From assembly GCA_022575985.1 (NCBI GenBank), contig JAKSXM010000237.1, positions 4,296,501-4,360,500 on the forward strand: a stretch of DNA of 64,000 nt. The letters are read 5' to 3'. The DNA is from Anagrus nilaparvatae. Taxonomy: Eukaryota; Arthropoda; Insecta; Hymenoptera; Mymaridae. The position numbers were made by a program, and so were the translations under genes. Positions 55,840-64,000 of the stretch are shown piece after piece. Every line of letters begins with the position of its first letter. Positions within the stretch are counted from its first letter, which is position 1. Below the pieces are notes generated by a model. The model was not told the origin of the DNA, did not search any database, and was given only the letters and a program-made list of their open reading frames with translations.

Positions 55840-55995
55840 TCGAGGCCATTACGAAGCTGATTTTAGCGTTACATCCCGATCAAAAATGACCGGTGGATTT
55901 TCATAAAGTCATGCTGCTCGTCAGATGCCCTCATTAGAACCGCCGGTGGGCCGCGTCACCTTAAGGCGGCGTGCCGCGGCTCCTTTTTGTAGTGA
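55840..55995. other. Isolated GC-rich island
   Basis: About 150 bp with high GC, for example CCGCCGGTGGGCCGCGTCACC and AAGGCGGCGTGCCGCGGCTCC, in AT-rich surroundings. No ORF, no tRNA-like boxes and no clear inverted ends. It may be the remains of a transposable element such as an R-type or SINE sequence. Confidence 0.45.
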
Positions 55996-56990
55996 TGTTT
56001 ATTTTCATAATAACTTTTGAGAGATTTTCTTAATATAGTATCAATAACATAACCTACTGCAATTAAATTAAGAAATAAATTTCAAATAAAAACCAATAAT
56101 TTTTAAGTATAACGTAAAGAACATTACTAAAATATTTTGCACAAATTGAATTATTTTTAATTAAAAATTATATCATTTTTTAAATGCAAACTAAAATGGG
56201 AGTTTCTATAAAAATTTAAGTGAGCATTTTTTAAAGGGCGGAGGATATGATTTTGAATATGTATTATGAATATGTATTATTCTTTGATAATATACATTAG
56301 TATACATAATTATACTATATTCTTCCGAGGGAGGAGTAAAACATGCTATACTGTAACTTTCTATACACAGGGCATCCCACTGTTTCAAAGGTATTTAAAC
56401 AATCGAAACCAGCGAGAATTCAGATTAATAATGATTATGTACAGCAAAACTAGTGTTCGCGCTCTTAGCTTCCTGCTCATGTGTGGTAACGAGAATTTCT
56501 TACTCAATATAATAGAGTATAGAAATGGTAGCTGATAAAGTATTAGCTATTTATTAAACAAGAGATGAAATATTGGTTTTGGCTTGCAGTTGTATTGTGC
56601 AAACAGCATGCAAAAGTCGAACCCCATATTTTGTCTAGTGTTCTAAAACATAGTTTTACATATAATGGGCAAAAAACCCGTCTCCCTAGGGCAGAAAATA
56701 GGCTTTTTTTGCCCTCGATATGTAAAATATTTTTCGCTTTCCTTAGTACCCATTGTTGCCACGTATTGCGCAGTGCTCTATTGCGTATTTATATCAAAAT
56801 ACAAAGGGAACTGTAAAAAATCAATCTTTCATTAACTAAAATTTTTATAAAATAAGAAAATTTCATAAAATAAGAAAATATAAATTGATTTGAAATGTAC
56901 TGTTTATGGAAGCGCCTAACCGCCTTGGAGTTCTCATTACTTAGCGTGCGCGGTATAAAGTTCAGTGACGCCTCAGGACTACAAAATATT
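55996..56990. other. Gene-free stretch in or after the second FLYWCH gene
   Basis: It contains short ORFs at 56266-56535 and 56565-56816 with low-complexity or unrecognised translation. No splice-bounded exon matches the missing half of the FLYWCH domain. Confidence 0.35.
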
Positions 56991-56991
56991 T

Positions 56992-57745
56992 TAATTTTGG
57001 TTCCTCATACCATTATGAAAGGTGAGATTTTGATTTTCGTACTTACAAGCTTTTGAGACCGTAGGAAGCTAATTTCATTAAATATTCTCAAATTACCTAA
57101 TTTACTTTTTTTTTTTTTAATGCAATTCCTGATTTCTTTACATGAAAGTACCAATATCTACAAACATTGAACTTACTTAATATCTCGAATCTAATAATAA
57201 ATTTGTTTATCATTTTTATCTAAAAATTTTTTCCCCAAAAAAAAAAAAAATAATACAAAATTCTTTTTCATATAAGACGCAGTACCGATCAAAATTTTTG
57301 TCTTCAAGAAATACATCAACACTTTTGTAATATTTCTTTTCAGACGTGGTACATCAATTTTTTCTGTAAAAGTAATAATTTTAGAAACCTAGTTTTCACT
57401 AGATTTTTTGCATCTGATATTAATTTTTGAAAAATTTTTTTCAGAGTTTTTTTCTCAACATTTATAGTATTTAATTTAATTCTAATTTTTTTTCCATGGG
57501 AGACCAAGTTTCAGGAAAATAGTGAAAATAGTTATTACTTAGTTTTATGGGTTTGATAAGTATTTAAAGAAAAATTTTTTATTTATTCTTTTTTTTTTTT
57601 GTAAACATAATGCCTAATTTCTTGCACGGGAGTTATAGTTATAATAAATTAGGTGTCTCTTTACTTCACAGATATGATACATGAAATGGTAAAAATTTTC
57701 AACTCATATGGATATTTGGGCTTCCTTGAGGAACTGTAGTGCCAA
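56992..57745. repeat. Copy of the edge-satellite element
   Basis: It opens TTTTGGTTCCTCATA, as at about 1290 (TTTTGGTTCCTCATAGAGG). Degenerate units with CATGAAAGTACCAATATCT (57142) and GACGCAGTACC follow, and it ends near CCTTGAGGAACTGTAGTG, whose inverse carries GTTCCTCAAGG. It may be one whole copy of the element that gave rise to the edge arrays, with TTCCTCA ends. Confidence 0.55.
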
Positions 57746-58226
57746 TAAAGGCTTTTTTAAATTAATGCTCAATAATGTACACTGAAAAAAAATCTGCTTG
57801 CGGCTAGCGGAATTCCGCTTGTGGCTAGGGGAATTTTTTTTTCTTTGCAAAAAATTGCAAATGACTTGAAACGTAAAGAAAATTTAAAAACAACATTTTT
57901 TCTTTTCTTTTTCCGAAATTTTCTCAAATGTCATCATACCGTTATACGCATAATCCAAGTAAGCGTGAAAAATTTTTTTTAAATTTAAAAATTTTAACTG
58001 ATTTATTATCAGTTTCGGAATCGGCGATTTTGAGTCCACCGCTTTCAATTTTTAAATTTCTAATTCAGAATCGTGATCAGCTACCCCGTAAACTTTTTAT
58101 GTTTTCCGAAATTTGGCTGAATAATCAATATTTAATAAAATTGAAAAATTTGGCCTATTTTTGGAAACTACGAAAAACTGGCCATTGGAAAATAGATTAG
58201 ACCTTCAAAATCGTTTTTAGTGGACA

Positions 58227-58814
58227 AAAGTTATCCGCCAGAGGAATATATTCTATCCGCCAGAAGCTTTTATAAAAGGGGCTGTTAACCATCTTTTAAC
58301 TTGAAAATAAAAAATATGTAAATAATTGTTATTTTACAATTGAAGTTAGTACTGGGGATTTTTTGGGGTGCTAAATCGATATTTTTGGTCAGGACCGTGA
58401 AAAAACTTTTGCATTTGCGGGAAAATCGGAAAATAGATGGTTTTTCATTCTAAAAAATAAAAATTGTAAAACTTTATTTTATTGAATTAAAAAACGGTCT
58501 CTAAGGGTTTTTTGGGGCTCTTAATTGATATTTTTGGTCAGGAAAGTGAAAAAACGTTTTCGTTTGCGGGAAATTCGGAAAACAGGTGTTTTCTCATCCT
58601 GAAAAATGAAAATCGTAAAACTTTACTTTATTTAATTACAAAACGGTCTCTGGGGGTTTTTTACATTCACCGCCCCAAAAAACCACCAGTACTAACTTCA
58701 ATTGTAAAATAACAATTATTTACATATTTTTTATTTTCAAGTTAAAAGATGGTTAACAGCCCCTTTTATAAAGGCTTCTGGCGGATAGAATATATTCCTC
58801 TGGCGGATAACTTT
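58227..58814. mobile_element. Foldback MITE with GGCGGATAACTTT ends
   Basis: AAAGTTATCCGCCAGAGGAATA at the left pairs with TATTCCTCTGGCGGATAACTTT at the right. Arms of about 140 bp are near-perfect and include GGGGCTGTTAACCATCTTTTAAC. The centre has a tandem duplication of about 160 bp around TTTTTGGTCAGGA(C/A)(C/A)GTGAAAAAAC. The 588-bp element has no ORF. Confidence 0.8.
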
Positions 58815-58819
58815 ACCTT

Positions 58820-60460
58820 CATCAAATTTTTGGATGCCTTTAACATTGCTGGCGCGTTGAATAAAAATAATTCATAAATAATTGAATTTTTTATTAGAAA
58901 AAGAGTTAGTTTTTAAAACTTTTAAATCACAAACTTCTTTAAAAGCCAGAAAAACAAGCGCCAGAAAATTTGTGAAAAACAGAGAACACCTGTTGATTTT
59001 GTAAGGCTTTAAAAATAAAAAAAATACAAACAAAAATTTGTAGCTTTGAAAAATTTTTTAAACATCGCGAAAATAGATGAAAATCTAAAAAGTTTTGATT
59101 GTTTTCTAATATTTTTCTAATTATGTATAAAGCGAGTATAAAGTTTTGTTGTCTTTAAAAATTATTCTCTATTTTATTTTCTGAATAATTTTTTTATTCT
59201 CTGTTGTCCAAGTGCAGGAATTTAAAAACAAATTTTTATATTATAATAGTTCTTTAAGAATCAACAAGATTTGTAAGTTTTTAACGGAATTTTCGTCGCC
59301 GGAAAATTCCCGAATAAAAATTCTGGTGGTTTTTAAAGAGTTTTGTATTCAAAATAAATTAATAAAAAAAACTTCTGCTAAGAGAAAATTTTATGGCTTC
59401 GGAAAATAAGTGAAAAAGTGGAAAGTGTGGTCGATTATTAAAGATATTTCTATTTATTTAATTATTTAATTAGAAAAAATTAATCGGCATTATTTATTTG
59501 GAGTCAGGAAAATAAATAAATAAATAAATAAATGCATTAGGTAATTTTTTCTTTATTAATTAATCACTGTTTTATTTCTATTGTAGTTCATAGGGAACAT
59601 GACGTTGGTAACACGCTTCCATAACTATTATATATTTTAAAGGAAATAATAAAGTATATCAGAATATATTGAAAATAAGTGTTTTATAAATTGTATACTC
59701 GAATACTTTTAAATACATTTTTTACGAAAGAAGCAAAAACAAAAAAAAAGAATGACCCAGATCACGCTTTAATTTCAATATTAATGCGATATGGGTGATT
59801 CTTTTTTTGCTCCCATTGATAAAAAGTAATTTTCATTTTTTAGAAAATGAGTTTTTTTGGCTATCGTCACCTGGATCGTCACGGTGCGTAAAAATTGTTT
59901 TTGACCTGCTAGAAGGAAAAATTTTAAATAAAAATTAATATGTTTGTTATGAGTGTATAGTTTAATTATGCACGAATTCGAGTACAAATGGCAAACTCAA
60001 AAGCAAAGAAATTTTTTTTTAAATTACCATGCTTTTATGATAATGAAATTACTCAAAGTAATCAAAATTGTTTAAAAATCAAGTAATATTCATTCAAACG
60101 CTTAAAATTACTTTTGATATGAATGAAGGCACACTATCCTTCGATGTCAATATAATATCACTACATTTTAATAAAAATTTTTATATCAAGAAATACTTTA
60201 TTAAAATACCGTAAACCACAAGTTATTGTTTTCATCATTGCGTGAGATCAAATTATTAGTTATTAACATCAACATTATTATTATCAACATAATCTTTTCT
60301 TACTATTTTTTATATTTACTTTTCATAAAAAAGATATAATTATAGCCATGATGGTCTATTTATTCGCGATATTACTGGACTTTGAATAGAAGACTGCGTG
60401 CGTTGACTACAAAATTTAAACTCCGATCCGTGTAATGCACTTTAATTTAAAATAAAATTT
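58820..60460. other. Gene-free AT-rich stretch
   Basis: Only low-complexity sequence, an (AAAT)n run at about 59508-59533, and a small hairpin at about 59748-59812 (listed separately). No supported gene. Confidence 0.45.
59748..59812. mobile_element. Minimal hairpin related to the 23.3-kb hairpins
   Basis: AGAATGACCCAGATCACGC pairs with GCGATATGGGTGATTCT over a short A/T loop. The start resembles AGAATGGCCCAAATCGCACG at 23281. Confidence 0.5.
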
Positions 60461-60465
60461 TTTCA

Positions 60466-61567
60466 TACAGTCGTAACTTTTTTTTTTTCCTAACCGGTCT
60501 TAAAATTTTTGTTTTTGTATGTACTTATTACTTTAAAAAAAATTTTTCAGAGTATTTGCCTTTTAAGTACTTAAAAATCCATTTCAATATTTCCCATTTT
60601 CACGAAATTTTTCATTTTCAATTTCCCTGATTTCCTTGTCACCTAATGAAAATTTTGACCAAATTTTCGGATTCCTCGAGAAATTTTACTAAAGTCCCCC
60701 TTTTTTGAAAAGTTTTGGATGTTTCCATAACGCTATAGAAATAAAAGAAATAGCAAAATACTGAATAACTACAAAATACGACAATGTTATAAAATAGGGT
60801 TTTTTCGTAATCTTTAATTCAGAGCTGCAACCTCGACAGTTAACCAAAATACTTCCAATTGGTCTCATTTTTTTCGTATAAGTGTCACCTTTCAATTCTC
60901 GTACACCGCAATTTTTTTTAATTCCTTTTCTCACGGCGATAGTCGTACGACGAGTAAAAATTTTTTGGAAACTTAGTGCTTGTCGAAAATTTTTAAGGCC
61001 TACATAACCCAATTCTATCAAAAATTAGAATTTTGGCAGCAGTTTAAAAATTGGTCATTTTGGGGTAAGAATAGGCGTTCGGTTTATTGACTATCGCCGT
61101 GAGAGAATGAATTAAAAAAAATTGCGGTGTACGAGAATTGAAAGGTGACACTTATACGAAAAAAATGAGACCAATTGGAAGTATTTTGGTTAACTGTCGA
61201 GGTTGCAGCTCTGAATTAAAGATTACGAAAAAACCCTATTTTATAACATTGTCGTATTTTGTAGTTATTCAGTATTTTGCTATTTCTTTTATTTCTATAG
61301 CGTTATGGAAACATCCAAAACTTTTCAAAAAAGGGGGACTTTAGTAAAATTTCTCGAGGAATCCGAAAATTTGGTCAAAATTTTCATTAGGTGACAAGGA
61401 AATCAGGGAAATTGAAAATGAAAAATTTCGTGAAAATGGGAAATATTGAAATGGATTTTTAAGTACTTAAAAGGCAAATACTCTGAAAAATTTTTTTTAA
61501 AGTAATAAGTACATACAAAAACAAAAATTTTAAGACCGGTTAGGAAAAAAAAAAAGTTACGACTGTA
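60466..61567. repeat. Near-perfect 1.1-kb palindrome
   Basis: Arms 60466-60947 and 61088-61567 (about 480 bp each) are almost identical inverted copies, from TACAGTCGTAACTTTTTTTT to GACTATCGCCGTGAG. The spacer is about 140 bp. A 68-codon frame is mirrored identically in both arms (60689-60892 minus and 61138-61344 plus), simply because the arms match. No target duplication is visible. Confidence 0.85.
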
Positions 61568-61569
61568 GG

Positions 61570-62889
61570 AAAAATCTGCGTTTGAAAAAAAATGAGTTTT
61601 CTTAGTTTTTCCAATTTTCCGGTTTTCCTTGAGGTTGTTTTGAAAAACTGGTGGCAGATTCGGATTCAGCGGGAAATTTTACATAATACATAGTCAAGAA
61701 AACCATTAAGCTAAAAAATGTTTTAGCTTTATTCAGAGCGTAGAAAAAATGAAATCGAAAATTGTCATTTTTTAAAATAATTTTTTTTTTAAACCATAGA
61801 CCGAAAAATAGCCACCATTTTGTACCCTTTGAACCTAAAACCTTAAAATTTGGTATGGTATCATATGAACGTATACCAAACCCAACCCAATTAGTTTTTT
61901 TTCAAATCCCCGACTTTTACCTTTCCATTAGTAAAGTTTCACTAAGAATTACTCATATTGTAATTAGTGATTTTTTATTTAATACTTCATTTGTCTCTGA
62001 ATCTGAAAAATGACAAATTAACAAGATTATCGTATATAGAATTATAAAACGAAGAATTCAACTTTTTTTTTGCTTTATACCTTATTAACATGATTTTGTA
62101 AGCATACATTACAATAACGCTTTTTTTGTAACGTCACCTTCATATGTATAACATATCGACGAGTTTATGCGAATGAAGTAGAGGTCTTTTATTAAAGCGA
62201 GAAAAAATGTTCGTAATGTAAGGTGATACTGTTGCAATATAGTCATATTGATTTAGACGCATGCATTTTATATTCCTTCAGCGCATGAGTTAAAGAGAGA
62301 AAGAATTATGGATGCGATAAGAATATACAATAAATTTCTTTTAAAAATAAAAGTATCAAATTAATTTTTAAATAGAATGATTAATTTTAAAATCGAGTTA
62401 CAGCTAAATTTCTTTTAAAAATACCCTGCCAACTAGCTGGCACTGAGGTTCCTCAAACAATGGTCTTTAAACTTCAATATGCAATAAATATTATTGATTA
62501 CAACCATGCAATTATACATACATTTTTCGTCTTTAATAGCTGGTAAAGTAGATTATTAAGATCATTTTGTTATTAAAGTGAAAATTCTAGCGTCCATGGA
62601 TTAGATTTTACATCATTTTTGCATAATTAAAAAGAGACAAATATAAAAAAAGCTAATTTTATTTTTTTTATAAAATTTTATTTTATTAGAATATATAATT
62701 ATCCCTTAATAATTAAAATATTGGGTAACATGATTTTTCTGTTTTGTCAAAGAAATGGTAGGTAACGATGCGAAAATTACAAATATTCGCTTAATTATTA
62801 TAAAAAGATAGAAGTTTTTACCAGAATTTATAATAATTTCTTATAATTTATTTTCTCAGTGTACTTCTTGCATTTGACCAATCTTTCAC

Positions 62890-62926
<37 letters not shown>

Positions 62927-63140
62927 TTTTGTAATAAAAAAAATAACCACATTAATTGCTGCAAGATTTTTGAATTGTCTTTTAAATCTTAATCATAATA
63001 CCATTTAATATTTTTAGGCTGTTTATTATTGTTTATAATTTCATTAAGCTGCATACATAAATAAACATAGCAACAAGCAAAATAATCCAAGGAAGTCAAA
63101 AAGAGGCAAGATTTCCATCACTCTTTCTTCAGTTTTATAA
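61570..63140. other. Gene-free stretch with an (AAT)n microsatellite
   Basis: AT-rich, with (AAT)n at about 62889-62926 and a short ORF at 61762-62013 that resembles no family I know. A TGGCACTGAGGTTCCTCAAAC block at about 62440 matches the TTCCTCA ends of the satellite-bearing element. Confidence 0.4.
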
Positions 63141-63141
63141 T

Positions 63142-63935
63142 TTATAAGAAAATAAAAAAAAAAATTGTGATCGGATACAAAAAATTACTATAAACTAAAT
63201 TTCTAAAACTTGTACTCTCATTAAAATAAATTAGATATGTCCAAAACGAAAAATAAATTTGGTGTTTTATGGATTTTTTTGTGACAAAAATTTTGGAGAA
63301 AAAAATTTTCAAAAAATTAAGTATCAGATTGGAGATATCAAGTAAAAACCATACTTTCAAGTATAAGTACTTTCATGGAAATGAATGAGGTATTACATCC
63401 AAATTAAAAAAAAAGGGGGTTTGAGATTTTTTTAATAAAAAAATTTTTAGAAAAAAAATTAGGTCTTAATTCGATAATGGTTTTGAAATATAACTAGTTA
63501 CAATATTTTCAGATACTAGTACTTTCATAGAATTAAATGAGGTATTACACCAAAAAAAAAAAAAAAAATTTGAAAAAACTAAGTATCAGATCCAAAAAAT
63601 TACTATTAACGAAGTTCTTAAAACTAGTACTTCCATGGAAATAAATTAGGTACTTCGTCCAAAAAGAAAAAAAAAGTTGGTATTATTTGTATTTTTTTGT
63701 GAAAAAAATTTTAGAAAAAAAATTATCAGAAAATTAAGTATCCGATTCAAAATATCATGTGAAAACCATACTTTCAAATATTAGTACTTTCATGGAAATA
63801 AATGAGGTATTACATCCAGATTAAAAAAAAAAAAAAGTACCTGGAACTTTTTTAATGAAAAAATTTTTGAAAAAAAAATTAGGTCTTAATTCCATAATGC
63901 TTGTGAAATATCACCGATTGCATACATACGTACGT

Positions 63936-63970
<35 letters not shown>

Positions 63971-64000
63971 GACTTTTTTTAAAAACCGGTTTTTTAGCTT
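63142..64000 (-). repeat. Satellite array at the right edge, inverted relative to the left
   Basis: Units with AGTACTTTCATGGAAAT and GAGGTATTACATCCA recur near 63367, 63522, 63626 and 63786. The array ends in a (CA)n microsatellite at about 63937-63966 and AAAAACCGGTTTTTTAGCTT at the last bases. This is the reverse complement of the arrangement at 1371-3480. The array may continue past the window. Confidence 0.8.

Noticed and set aside
56266..56816. Two plus-strand ORFs after the second FLYWCH first exon
   Set aside because: They lack splice signals in the required phase and do not contain the cysteines and histidines needed to complete the FLYWCH finger.
60689..61344. Two identical 68-residue ORFs on opposite strands as a conserved gene pair
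   Set aside because: They are identical only because the palindrome arms are identical; no codon-level evidence of selection and no known family.

Overview
The window is AT-rich eukaryotic DNA, almost certainly from an insect. It has GT-AG introns, an insect-type tryptophan 2,3-dioxygenase exon, many inverted-repeat transposons, an R1-like LINE, a tRNA-derived SINE, a large Polinton and a FLYWCH/MULE gene spread over 16 kb. There is no rRNA, no CRISPR and no bacterial operon. The AT content and repeat load would suit a parasitoid wasp or an aphid, but I cannot name the species.

Layout. 1-1.2 kb: the last exons of a small cysteine-rich membrane protein with a poly(A) signal. 1.4-3.5 kb: a tandem array with a spacing of about 155 bp. 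About 4.0-18.3 kb: a nearly complete but decayed Polinton/Maverick (adintovirus-like) element. It carries a 206-aa protein, a small conserved accessory protein, the major and minor capsid proteins, a PLA2-core-protease fusion, a packaging ATPase, a DUF8207-like protein, a coiled-coil protein, a chromodomain integrase and protein-primed PolB. Capsid genes and polB lie on the minus strand; ATPase through integrase lie on the plus strand. At least ten in-frame stops and frameshifts break these genes, and about 1 kb of foreign DNA splits polB. 18.3-30 kb: a MITE, an unrecognised 289-aa gene, tandem repeats, a 1.56-kb foldback element with a 4-bp target duplication, LINE remains and a SINE. 30.47-30.83 kb: one clean exon of tryptophan 2,3-dioxygenase. 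31.2-35.2 kb: a 4-kb foldback element whose palindromic core is duplicated in tandem.

38.4-54.4 kb (minus): an eight-exon gene with an N-terminal FLYWCH zinc finger and a MULE transposase-like domain, ending in a basic, charged tail. Splice phases agree at every junction, but two exons carry apparent 1-bp deletions and the second catalytic aspartate reads as glycine. Its introns hold several foldback/MITE elements. A second FLYWCH first exon starts at 55.5 kb on the plus strand, head-to-head with the first and with the same splice phase. 56-64 kb: repeats only, including a near-perfect 1.1-kb palindrome and, at the right edge, the same satellite family as at the left edge but inverted.

The most coherent gene system is the Polinton: PolB and integrase for replication and insertion, ATPase, protease and two capsid proteins for virion assembly, PLA2 for membrane passage. 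This copy is a fossil. The most interesting host-like item is the pair of FLYWCH genes.
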